DNA from: Chitinophaga sp. YR573
GTDB taxonomy: Bacteria; Bacteroidota; Bacteroidia; Chitinophagales; Chitinophagaceae
Length of the DNA: 64,000 nt
Reading direction: 5' to 3'
Assembly (NCBI RefSeq): GCF_900110995.1
Contig: NZ_FOJF01000002.1
Coordinates: 62,001-126,000, forward strand
The notes beneath the pieces are model-generated. The model searched no databases. It was not told the DNA's origin and saw only the letters and a list, made by a program, of their open reading frames with translations. The translations under genes were made by a program, and so were the position numbers. Shown piece by piece: positions 45,839-53,109 of this stretch (its first letter is position 1; each line of letters opens with the position of its first letter).

Positions 45839-46543
45839 ATGGAACTCAACTACACGCCTCCACCCCACATTGCTGCCGCTGATTTGCCGCAGACGCCGGT
45901 CGCCTACCGTTGGGACAACACAACAGAGGAGGAGATGAAATTCTTCCAGATGAACATCGCGCACCGTATGGCAGAGATGTCTGGCAGGGCTGCATTGGCG
46001 TTTTCGTTGGGTGCGTTGGAATGGACGTTGTGGCGGCTGCGTCCGGAACTTCCGGGAGATGACGTGTTTCAGTTCCTTGATGCGGCCTGGGCTGCGCTCG
46101 TCGATTGGCGCTATCTCAAATCTTTTGACCTGCCTGAATGGGAGCCAGCCTTTGAACGGCCAGTAGGAGGGCCTCTTTGGGAGTCGTTTAATGTGTTACA
46201 TGGCTCCTTCGTACAAGCGCGTAACGGCAAGCCGTTTATGCATAATCCGGTGATCATCTCGAAGATCGCATTGTACGTGTGTGGACGACCAGAGGCCTTC
46301 AAGGCCTGGCGTCGCTCCATCATCAGGCGCTTGGTTGGGATGTACCCGATGGACCGTGCAGCGCCTGCCGGTCGCCCGGTACCACGCAGCCTGCTCAATC
46401 CTGGCTATGTCCCGTCTCCGGAGATGGACAACAGACATATCGCTGATTATCTGGCTGGCCTCAACTGGCAGACCAACCGGTTCCTCCATTCGCCTGAAGA
46501 ACTAAAGGAGAAAGGCTTTGAGGGCGAGCCTTACACCTTTTAA
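45839..46543 (+). CDS. Hypothetical G+C-rich protein, probably recently acquired
   Basis: 234 residues, no signal peptide. I do not recognise the family. It is helical and Trp/Arg-rich (MAEMSGRAALAFSLGALEW, FLDAAWAALVDWRYLKSFD, PEAFKAWRRSIIRRLVGMY), ending in a proline-rich section. Base composition is unlike its neighbours: 46021-46080 and 46321-46380 are about 57% and 68% G+C, while 45661-45720 is about 43%. It lies alone between a YwqG gene (55-bp gap) and a TPR gene (11-bp gap). By analogy with the DUF3396 gene it may be a captured immunity gene; that is inference only. Confidence 0.62.
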   Translation: MELNYTPPPHIAAADLPQTPVAYRWDNTTEEEMKFFQMNIAHRMAEMSGRAALAFSLGALEWTLWRLRPELPGDDVFQFLDAAWAALVDWRYLKSFDLPEWEPAFERPVGGPLWESFNVLHGSFVQARNGKPFMHNPVIISKIALYVCGRPEAFKAWRRSIIRRLVGMYPMDRAAPAGRPVPRSLLNPGYVPSPEMDNRHIADYLAGLNWQTNRFLHSPEELKEKGFEGEPYTF

Positions 46544-46554
46544 AACTAATTTTT

Positions 46555-48735
46555 ATGAATAGCTATTTTAAAACGCAGGAAGAAATCAGCCATCTCTTTC
46601 AGATCGCCTTTGAGGAATTAGACAGGAATGGATATGATACTGCTGCTGTCTTTTTTAAAGATGCTTTTCGTCATGACCCTTATCGACTGGAAGCTCATTA
46701 TAATTTAGCTATTTATTTCGCGTCTATAAAAGATGTAGATCGTTTTAAGGATCATTTCTTCAAGTGCTGGAATATTGATGTGGCATACAAAGAAAAAATA
46801 GCGACTGATGATGTTGTGGTGAATGCATTGGGTGATGTATCTATTGCAGAAGTTATTGCAGCGAAAGATCAACCGGATTTATCGATGACAAAGGATTTCA
46901 TGGCCATAGATCCGGCAGGATATGACATCATTTTGAAATTTAAGCCCGCACATAAAAAAGGGATAGAGGAATTTTATCACTCACTGGACTATAAAATTGC
47001 CAATTGGTTTATAATTGATCAGCCAGATACTCCTGCTACCTTTACGGAGTATGTAAATAGTGAAGAGGAGTATGATTTTGATAAGATCGATTTTTTCATG
47101 TTGTCTTCTAACAGGAAATACATGGAAGGTACGCCCGAAGGATTGTTTGCTGCATTGCAGCAAATAAGTGCTTATATAGAAGACGTGCGTTTCCTTACAA
47201 CATCGGAGTGGGATGAATATATGGAAGAAGTGGTGATTGAAGGGGGGAAGATGCATATTTACCTTCATTTGCTGGGGCCGGATACTTATGATGAGCAGTT
47301 GGAATGTTTTCAGAGAGTTGTTGATTCGTATCCGGAAGATAGTATGTTATGGAGCTGGTTGTACATACAATACCAGAATATGGTTGAGGCTACACTCGCA
47401 AACGATTGGCTGGATAAAGCAGCGGAATCTTTGGATAAAGCCTTTGCTATGTCTAAATCAGATGATCCGGGATTACTTTACCTGAAAGGGAGGTTAGTAC
47501 TTGGCAGAGGAGATATCAACGCAGCAATCATTTGTTTCAAAGAAGCCATAGCAAAAAATTATCGCGTATTTAAGATCTACAGAGATTTAGGCGAACTGTT
47601 ATTTAATACAGATGAGTACAGGGAAAGCATACAGTATTTTTCAGCGGCGCTGGACATTCAGACAGATGTTAATATTTGTCTTAAAAGAGCATTGGCGTAT
47701 TATAAAATAGGAAAGATAGAAAAAGCAAATATTGATATTGAGTTCTACATCTCCAGGATAAATTCATACAATAATTCAATGCTTGTGTATGGAGGGTGGT
47801 TGTTTTCAAACGCCGGTTTTAGCATTCCTGCAAATATGTTTTTTGAAGCAGCGCTGGAGGGAAATATGTTGTTTGAAAAGTATCTGGCTGAAAAAATACA
47901 TGAATATGGAGCATCTGGTGATTCTTTCTATAGCAGGCAGCTGACCGAAAATATTGCACTGAGAGTACGTGCCTATATTGGATTAATGCTAAATGCAGCA
48001 TCGCCTGCATCTGAACAGGAATATGAGGAGAAAGCGCTGGCGCTTGCAGAAAAGGATGCGGAGCTTTTATTCAATATCGGTGTTTGGTTCCGGGATAAAA
48101 AGAGAATGGAGGAGGAGAAATATTATGACCTGTCCATTGCACAGGATCCACATTTTATCAAATCCCTGAATAATAAAAGTATCATCCGGTTGCAACAAGG
48201 GGATTATACAGCAGTATTGAAATTAGCCAAACAGATGGAAGCCGCAGATCGGGATTATCCTGGCACCTGTATCACGAAAGGGAATGCGCATTATCACCTG
48301 AAAGATTATGAAAATGCACTGATCGCTTATGAAAAACATATTGTACTGATGCCTGCATCAGAACTTGGCTATTTTGGTGTGGGATTTACTTATGTTCATA
48401 TGAGACAAGATGAAAAGGCGATTCCTTATCTGTTGAAAGCTATTGAAATAGCTCCGGAAGGGGCGCAGGTAAATGAAATATATAGTAACCTGGCATGCTG
48501 TTATAACAATACCGGACGGTTAGAAGAAGGGATTGTAATGGCAGAGAGATCAATTGCTATTAATCCTCATTATTACCACCCGTACTATATGCTGGCATGT
48601 ATTTATGCAAAGCAGGATCATTTGGATGATGCTCTGAAAATGGTACAACAGGCACTATCACAGGATGCATCCCAGCGGGATTTAATTTTATATGAAGCTG
48701 ATCTTTTGAAGCTGAACCTAAAGGATAAAATATAG
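46555..48735 (+). CDS. Large TPR protein
   Basis: 726 residues. The N-terminal ~260 residues are collinear with 43857 (MNSYFKTQEEISHLFQIAFE, LKFKPAHKKGIEEFYHSLD, YIEDVRFLTTSEWDEYMEEV). Classical TPRs follow from about 300 to the end, for example GDINAAIICFKEAIAKNYRV, RESIQYFSAALDIQTDVN, GNAHYHLKDYENALIAYEKH and LACIYAKQDHLDDALKMVQQ. No signal peptide, transmembrane segment or enzymatic domain is seen. It is a long protein-interaction scaffold within operon C, 11 bp after the G+C-rich gene. Confidence 0.82.
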   Translation: MNSYFKTQEEISHLFQIAFEELDRNGYDTAAVFFKDAFRHDPYRLEAHYNLAIYFASIKDVDRFKDHFFKCWNIDVAYKEKIATDDVVVNALGDVSIAEVIAAKDQPDLSMTKDFMAIDPAGYDIILKFKPAHKKGIEEFYHSLDYKIANWFIIDQPDTPATFTEYVNSEEEYDFDKIDFFMLSSNRKYMEGTPEGLFAALQQISAYIEDVRFLTTSEWDEYMEEVVIEGGKMHIYLHLLGPDTYDEQLECFQRVVDSYPEDSMLWSWLYIQYQNMVEATLANDWLDKAAESLDKAFAMSKSDDPGLLYLKGRLVLGRGDINAAIICFKEAIAKNYRVFKIYRDLGELLFNTDEYRESIQYFSAALDIQTDVNICLKRALAYYKIGKIEKANIDIEFYISRINSYNNSMLVYGGWLFSNAGFSIPANMFFEAALEGNMLFEKYLAEKIHEYGASGDSFYSRQLTENIALRVRAYIGLMLNAASPASEQEYEEKALALAEKDAELLFNIGVWFRDKKRMEEEKYYDLSIAQDPHFIKSLNNKSIIRLQQGDYTAVLKLAKQMEAADRDYPGTCITKGNAHYHLKDYENALIAYEKHIVLMPASELGYFGVGFTYVHMRQDEKAIPYLLKAIEIAPEGAQVNEIYSNLACCYNNTGRLEEGIVMAERSIAINPHYYHPYYMLACIYAKQDHLDDALKMVQQALSQDASQRDLILYEADLLKLNLKDKI

Positions 48736-48763
48736 ATACCATTAGCATAATAAAAATAAAAGC

Positions 48764-49837
48764 GTGACAGAAAAACAACTGGAATTACAAACGTTGATCA
48801 AAAAGATAGACGATTTACATTACATCTATCAATACCACAGAGTAGAGAAGAGTGAAGCTGAATATCTCCAGATACTGGAAAAGGCAAATGAAAATAACCG
48901 GCAGGCGCTGGCAGCCATCAGGGAAATACTAGAGAGTGGTATAGATCTTACATTTAAAACTATAAATAACTGGTCAGTAATGTACTTAGCAGTTGTTCAG
49001 GATAATGTTGAGTTGATTGAAATGCTTATTTCATATGGTGTTTCCATTGATGGGGATAGAGAATATTTTCATCCTTTACGCCGGGCAGCAGAGTTTGGCG
49101 CAATCCGCGTAGTTAAATTCTTCATTGAAGAAAAGGGAATAAACCCGAGGAAAGTTGGTGGATTGTCTGAGGCCATATCATCACGATTTAGCGGAGAGGT
49201 GCTTCCATATTTGATAGAAACGATGAAGAAAACAAAATCGGAAAGACTACCTCCTCCGAAAAAGTTAGATGAACTCACAGAGGAAAATATGATGAAATGG
49301 TTATCTCAGGTCCCGATACCTGTTTATAGCAGTGAAAAATTACATGATATCGTCGATAGTCTGTTTATTGTGGCTTATTCAACAACGATATCAAACTTTT
49401 ATGCAGCAATAGAAGAACAAGACCCTGAACTAGTTTTTGCCTGCATAGCGCTTATTACGAATGCAACCACATCAGAACCTAAAGATAAAGTGATAAAAAA
49501 TATATCGAAGGATACTTATGTACATCATGGTAACCTGGTTGTTACAGGTGATTTAAAGATCCGTTCATTGATGGTAACAGGGAATCTTACGGTTAAGGGT
49601 CATGCTTCTAATGTGCAGGGGCGCAGGTTATTTGTGGGAGGGGATTTTGAATGTGAGAGCATGTATACGGAAGGTCCTGTGATTATTGGAGGTAATTTAA
49701 AAGCCAAAAAGGTTGAGACTTTTTATAATGATTATGCATTGGAAGTTAAGCAGACGTTGCAGGCAGATACATTGATTATAGATCATCATCAGGTGATAGC
49801 CAATCATTTTGATGTGAAAGAGCGTATTGAAAAATAA
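48764..49837 (+). CDS. Ankyrin repeats fused to a bactofilin-like beta-helix
   Basis: 357 residues starting with GTG (GTG ACA GAA AAA CAA). Residues ~45-150 hold ankyrin-type repeats (AIREILESGIDLTFKTINNW, LIEMLISYGVSIDGDREYFH, VVKFFIEEKGINPRKVGG). Residues ~245-350 are beta-helix strands of the island type: YVHHGNLVVTGDLKIRSL, MVTGNLTVKGHA, LFVGGDFECESMY and VIIGGNLKAKKVE. This is a third partner for the beta-helix module besides WGR and LRR. The 3' end overlaps a possible TTG of the next frame; I place the next start at 49848. Confidence 0.78.
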   Translation: MTEKQLELQTLIKKIDDLHYIYQYHRVEKSEAEYLQILEKANENNRQALAAIREILESGIDLTFKTINNWSVMYLAVVQDNVELIEMLISYGVSIDGDREYFHPLRRAAEFGAIRVVKFFIEEKGINPRKVGGLSEAISSRFSGEVLPYLIETMKKTKSERLPPPKKLDELTEENMMKWLSQVPIPVYSSEKLHDIVDSLFIVAYSTTISNFYAAIEEQDPELVFACIALITNATTSEPKDKVIKNISKDTYVHHGNLVVTGDLKIRSLMVTGNLTVKGHASNVQGRRLFVGGDFECESMYTEGPVIIGGNLKAKKVETFYNDYALEVKQTLQADTLIIDHHQVIANHFDVKERIEK

Positions 49838-49847
49838 ATCGCAAACA

Positions 49848-50666
49848 ATGTTTCCTAAATCACTACAACCATATCAGCGTATTATTGAATCAACAGCTAT
49901 TCCGTCTGTACTTCTATCATTAAAAGAAGAAAAGACGGAATTGTATCAAAGTAAAATAGGGGGCGAGCCTTATTTTCCCTGCGATTATCCACTGGATATG
50001 TTTTATCTTCCTTACCCTGATATTAGTACTGTAAATCCTACACCCTGGCCTAAACACCGGAAAACAGGAAGAGAGCTGATGTTGCTCCTGCAGATCAATT
50101 TTGAAGAGATGCCTCCCTTGCCATCTTTCCCGAAAAAAGGAATATTACAACTCTTTGTAGATGACAGGAACTGGCATAACCTGCAAGACCAGTTACAGGT
50201 TATTTATCATCCCCAGGTGATCCGGAAAAAGGAACTCCTGTTTTCAGATTTTGATAATCCCCTGGACTCATATAGAATTTCGGAGTATTCTCTTTCCTTT
50301 CGAAAAGAAACGGAATACATAACTACTTCTGATTTTCGTTTTGAAGAGGTACTACCTTATGATGTTATATCCGGAAGCAATCGCTTATGGATGGATTACT
50401 TAAATCTTACTGAGCGCCGTTATTCCAAACAAGATACAGAACCTGGATATGGAATGAACAAAATTGGTGGATATCATTATTCTCAAAATAACCAGGATCC
50501 GAGGAAGTCGCTCTCAGAATGGAAGGATAGTCTTTTATTGGCGCAGTTTCAAAATTATGAAGACCTGAGTTGGGGGGATGTAGGAAGTGCACAATTTTTT
50601 ATCAGGAAAGAAGATCTGGAAAATCTCAATTTTCAAAACCTGCTTTTCCATTGGGATTCTACCTGA
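49848..50666 (+). CDS. YwqG/DUF1963-family protein (copy 2)
   Basis: 272 residues from the ATG at 49848 (MFPKSLQPYQRIIEST); a TTG at 49827 overlaps the upstream gene and is less likely. It is a close paralogue of 44932 along its whole length (YQSKIGGEPYFPCDYP, LMLLLQINFEEMPPLPSFPK, NKIGGYHYSQNNQDPR, GSAQFFIRKEDLENLNFQNL), with near-identical DNA in several stretches and the same 3' hairpin. The two copies are separated by three genes, so either a unit was duplicated and other genes inserted, or gene conversion keeps them alike. Confidence 0.85.
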   Translation: MFPKSLQPYQRIIESTAIPSVLLSLKEEKTELYQSKIGGEPYFPCDYPLDMFYLPYPDISTVNPTPWPKHRKTGRELMLLLQINFEEMPPLPSFPKKGILQLFVDDRNWHNLQDQLQVIYHPQVIRKKELLFSDFDNPLDSYRISEYSLSFRKETEYITTSDFRFEEVLPYDVISGSNRLWMDYLNLTERRYSKQDTEPGYGMNKIGGYHYSQNNQDPRKSLSEWKDSLLLAQFQNYEDLSWGDVGSAQFFIRKEDLENLNFQNLLFHWDST

Positions 50667-50667
50667 A

Positions 50668-50682
50668 CCGGATGTTATCCGG
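50668..50682. repeat. Small hairpin after YwqG copy 2 (same as 45786-45800)
   Basis: CCGGAT-GTT-ATCCGG, 1 bp after the stop codon of the second YwqG gene, with similar following bases (GATGAAATAA). It shows that the duplicated unit includes the 3' flank. Confidence 0.6.
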
Positions 50683-50731
50683 AGATGAAATAACAACACT
50701 TTTAAACAGGACATAAATAAAATTAAAGTAG

Positions 50732-51106
50732 ATGAAAGAGACCTGGAAAATAGTAGAAGATAAATTAAAAGAAATGGCTCCAATTGTATACAAAGATTTA
50801 AATGAAGGAGCAACACAGGAACAAATTGACGAATTGGAACGTTTGACAGGTGTAAAATTACCTGGTGATTTTGTTGAATTTTATAAGATTCATAATGGAC
50901 AAACTCCTATAAAGTTTGATCCGAATATTTCATTGTTTGATCATACCAAATTAATGTCTATAGAGGAAATAATTGAAGTGTGGACAAGGTGGAAAGAACA
51001 GGTTGATGCCGGAGAATTTATTGATAATAAGAATATGCCCTGGAAAACAGAGCCTGATACCGGTATTTCTACCACTGGGGGAATGAGGTTCCCAATGAGG
51101 AGATGA
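50732..51106 (+). pseudogene. Truncated SUKH (SMI1/KNR4) gene
   Basis: 124 residues. The start is a good SUKH/SMI1 domain: ATQEQIDELERLTGVKLPGD, FVEFYKIHNGQTPIKF, then MSIEEIIEVWTRWKEQVDAG and MPWKTEPDTGI. Intact relatives continue after this point with a WW- and P-rich strand and about 55 more residues. Here the frame instead runs into TTGGMRFPMRR and stops. The frame at +2 continues for about 28 codons (WGNEVPNEEMTDFFRRW...) to a stop at 51162-51164, so a frameshift or deletion joined unrelated DNA. It is the last gene of operon C, next to the convergent minus-strand genes. It may still be expressed as a short protein. Confidence 0.65.
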
Positions 51107-51176
51107 CGGACTTTTTCCGCAGATGGCCCTTTGGCCCCGCTTCACATCCCCGGATCATCCACTAAAAAATGCATGA

Positions 51177-51851
51177 CTATAATATAGACATGAGCAAATC
51201 GGTTAACTTTTCAGCAGAGACCTCAGGAGCCTCAATATTCTCAAATGGAAAATATATCTCTACCAAATCATTTACTCCTTTTACTTCAAGATCATCGTTA
51301 TTGATAAAGGCTATCTTATTATAACGGGCCTTCCAGCCGCTAAGAGCATCTTCCTCTTTCAGCAAATCAATAATGACCTGTTGTATTTTTTGCGTCAGCT
51401 TTAATACCCTGTTTAATTGCAGACCATCTGTAGGAAGCTCCATAACCGGTACTCCAACATTTATAGCATGAGCATTAAAAATAGCTTCTGAGAAAAGTTG
51501 AAAACCTCTTTGAACTGCTAACTTTCCTGAGACTTCATAAGTCTCATTTTTTGTAAGCTTACCCAAAGACAGTATACTAAGCAGGTCGGCAGGATTAATC
51601 AATTCAATAGACTCGATCTTCCCAACCGTAAGATGTAGAAACCTGGTTGTCAATGCATTTCTGTCATCAGTAACCTGTAATACCAGAAAGGCTTCATCAG
51701 TTCTTACTTTGCCAATCGTTAATACTACACCTGTATAGGATCGTCCCGCATCAGTGGTGATGCTTAATATTGTAGCAGGAAAATGTTCTGCTATGTGAAA
51801 TAAAAGTTCCTGCTTATTAATAGCAGGAACTGATTTTAGTGATTTGTTCAT
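51177..51851 (-). CDS. Hypothetical protein, partner of the 137-residue family
   Basis: 224 residues, soluble, unknown. The N-terminal half (about 18-95) has the strand pattern of a small beta-barrel (FPATILSITTDAGRSYTGVV, AFLVLQVTDDRNALTTRFLH, GKIESIELINPADLL), loosely like an LSm/Hfq fold; this is only a shape impression. The C-terminal half is helical and ends EVSAEKLTDLLMSIL. It lies 7 bp after the 137-residue gene 51859 and is co-transcribed from promoter (e). Its codons 7-16 encode a terminator-like hairpin (51805-51831). A truncated second copy of its first 16 codons lies after the paralogous 137-residue gene (52459-52506), so the two genes were duplicated as a unit. Confidence 0.62.
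   Translation of the reverse strand: MNKSLKSVPAINKQELLFHIAEHFPATILSITTDAGRSYTGVVLTIGKVRTDEAFLVLQVTDDRNALTTRFLHLTVGKIESIELINPADLLSILSLGKLTKNETYEVSGKLAVQRGFQLFSEAIFNAHAINVGVPVMELPTDGLQLNRVLKLTQKIQQVIIDLLKEEDALSGWKARYNKIAFINNDDLEVKGVNDLVEIYFPFENIEAPEVSAEKLTDLLMSIL
51798..51831 (-). promoter_or_regulatory. Terminator-like hairpin inside the 5' coding region (possible attenuator)
   Basis: On the minus strand, a perfect 10-bp stem AGTTCCTGCT / AGCAGGAACT with a 7-base loop (ATTAATA) is followed by TTTATTT, within codons 7-18 of the 224-residue gene. The layout is that of an intrinsic terminator, so it could limit read-through from the upstream 137-residue gene unless translation disrupts it. Intact reading frame through it argues that it is tolerated or used. 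Confidence 0.5.
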
Positions 51852-51858
51852 TGGATAT

Positions 51859-52272
51859 CTATAAGTTTTTCATTAAAAGTTCTCCCAACTCGGTAGAACG
51901 TTCAGTAACATTGTCTACGTTAGCAAATGACCTATGATCTATTGTTAAAACACCATCACCGAATTTATAGGCAGTGGACCCATAAACGTTTCCTGCTTCA
52001 TTTTTAATAATCACTTTCTTCAGAGCCTCTTTAAGCGCTTCTTTTCCCATATCATCAGCTGTTATTTCTTTTAGTGCTGTAATAAGGGGGGTAAAATATA
52101 CCTTGGTAAAGTATTCATCATAATACTCAGTGGAATATCCCTCTTCTGCCAGGCTATCCCAGTTGACCTCAAATTCAAGTGTGTAACCAGTAATTGCATT
52201 GATTTCATCAGTTAACTTTATGTAGCTGCCATCCTGAAATGCTTTTAATGCCCTTTTTTCTAATAATCCCAT
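51859..52272 (-). CDS. 137-residue island protein, copy 1
   Basis: 137 residues, soluble, no signal peptide, unknown family. It is collinear and highly similar to 52513: both start MGLLEKRA and continue KAFQDGSY, DEINAITG, FEVNWDSLAEEG, then DDMGKEALK, KKVIIKNEAG or KKVVIKNEGG, GVLTIDH and a common end LMKNL. The pattern is mixed alpha/beta. It has its own double TGTAG promoter (e) and is followed 7 bp later by the 224-residue gene. Its high conservation with the other copy and its dedicated promoters suggest an important small component of the system; the role is unknown. Confidence 0.75.
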   Translation of the reverse strand: MGLLEKRALKAFQDGSYIKLTDEINAITGYTLEFEVNWDSLAEEGYSTEYYDEYFTKVYFTPLITALKEITADDMGKEALKEALKKVIIKNEAGNVYGSTAYKFGDGVLTIDHRSFANVDNVTERSTELGELLMKNL

Positions 52273-52301
52273 GGTTTTAATTTTAAGTTTTTTTAGATGC
52301 C

Positions 52302-52392
52302 TAAAAGTAAGAGGGAGGGGGAGTATCTACAAATATTGGTAGACTACAAATAGTCTACGTTAATTTTATATATATACTACAAATGCTCTACG
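52302..52392 (-). promoter_or_regulatory. Double TGTAG-box promoter (e) of the 52272-51177 unit
   Basis: Read on the minus strand: half-sites CGTAG (52392-52388), TGTAG (52381-52377), CGTAG (52359-52355) and TGTAG (52348-52344). Within each pair the spacing is 11 bp, and between pairs 33 bp, as in promoter (b). The -7-like TACTTTTA runs from 52309 to 52302 and starts 39 bp after the start of the proximal half-site; the last base differs from TAnnTTTG. Confidence 0.78.
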
Positions 52393-52450
52393 AGTATAAT
52401 ATATTTTCTTATAGTCGATTGATTTGTAGTGTGTTGATAAGTTTGGCCTA

Positions 52451-52491
52451 TTTAAAATCAGTTCCTGCTTATTAATAGCAGGAACTGATTT
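52451..52491 (-). terminator. Terminator of the 52513-52926 gene, built from a gene remnant
   Basis: A perfect 15-bp inverted repeat, AAATCAGTTCCTGCT (52455-52469) and its complement (52477-52491), with a 7-base loop. On the minus strand the stem ends in TTTT before AAATAGG. It lies within the 16-codon remnant of the 224-residue gene and is a lengthened form of the hairpin found in the intact copy (10 bp). Confidence 0.6.
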
Positions 52492-52506
52492 CAACAGGTT
52501 GTTCAT
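52459..52506 (-). pseudogene. Remnant of a second copy of the 224-residue gene (first 16 codons)
   Basis: Starting at 52506 on the minus strand the codons read MNNLLKSVPAINKQEL, against MNKSLKSVPAINKQEL in the intact gene at 51851. After that, similarity stops and the frame runs into the next promoter. It sits 6 bp after the stop of the 137-residue paralogue 52513, just where the intact gene follows 51859. So the two-gene unit was duplicated and one copy of the second gene was deleted. Confidence 0.8.
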
Positions 52507-52512
52507 GGACCT

Positions 52513-52926
52513 CTATAAATTCTTCATTAGAATTGCCGTCAGTTCGGTAGTACGCTCTGCAAGTCCGTTATCTACATTAGTACATGGCTGATGATCTATT
52601 GTTAAAACGCCATTACTGAATTTATAGGCACTGGAACCATAAATGTATCCTCCTTCATTTTTAATAACCACTTTCTTCAGGGCGTCCTTAAGTGCTTCTT
52701 TTCCCATATCATCAGCTGCTATTTCTTTTACTGCTGATACAAGAGGGGTAAAATATACCATAGTAAAGGCATCCTCATACTTATCTGCAGATCCTTCTTC
52801 TGCCAGGCTATCCCAGTTAACCTCAAATTCAATAGTGTGACCAGTAATTGCATTGATCTCATCTGTTAACTTTTTGTAGCTACCGTCCTGAAATGCTTTT
52901 ACAGCTCTTTTTTCTAATAGTCCCAT
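52513..52926 (-). CDS. 137-residue island protein, copy 2
   Basis: 137 residues, close paralogue of 51859 (MGLLEKRAVKAFQDGSYKKL, FEVNWDSLAEEG, DDMGKEALKDALKKVVIKNE, GVLTIDHQP, LMKNL). Both genes have the same unusual leader (long A/T runs directly before ATGGGA, no Shine-Dalgarno). It is monocistronic now because the following copy of the 224-residue gene is reduced to 16 codons. It is expressed from TGTAG promoter (f), divergent from operon D. Function unknown. Confidence 0.75.
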   Translation of the reverse strand: MGLLEKRAVKAFQDGSYKKLTDEINAITGHTIEFEVNWDSLAEEGSADKYEDAFTMVYFTPLVSAVKEIAADDMGKEALKDALKKVVIKNEGGYIYGSSAYKFSNGVLTIDHQPCTNVDNGLAERTTELTAILMKNL

Positions 52927-52967
52927 GGTTTTAATTTTTAAGTTTTTTTAAGTTTTTAGTGGAAGCC

Positions 52968-53036
52968 CAAAAGTAAGTGGCAGGGGGAGTATGTAAAAAT
53001 ATTGGTCACCTACAAACTGTCTACACTTATGCTACA
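52968..53036 (-). promoter_or_regulatory. TGTAG-box promoter (f) of the 52926-52513 gene
   Basis: On the minus strand three TGTAG half-sites lie exactly 11 bp apart (53036-53032, 53025-53021, 53014-53010). The -7 element TACTTTTG runs from 52975 to 52968, starting 39 bp after the start of the proximal half-site. Confidence 0.82.
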
Positions 53037-53109
53037 AATGCTTTAAAATTATGATAATCAATTTATTGTAATTGATTATATAATTGACGATGTAGAGGTT
53101 TTAAATGCA

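Noticed and set aside
51076-51164. Small frame WGNEVPNEEMTDFFRRW as a separate gene
   Set aside because: It has no start codon of its own after the preceding in-frame stop at 51055-51057 except a late ATG, and is better explained as the tail exposed by a frameshift or deletion.
53091-53095. Additional TGTAG upstream of promoter (d)
   Set aside because: It is 19 bp from the next half-site, out of the 11-bp register, so it may be chance.
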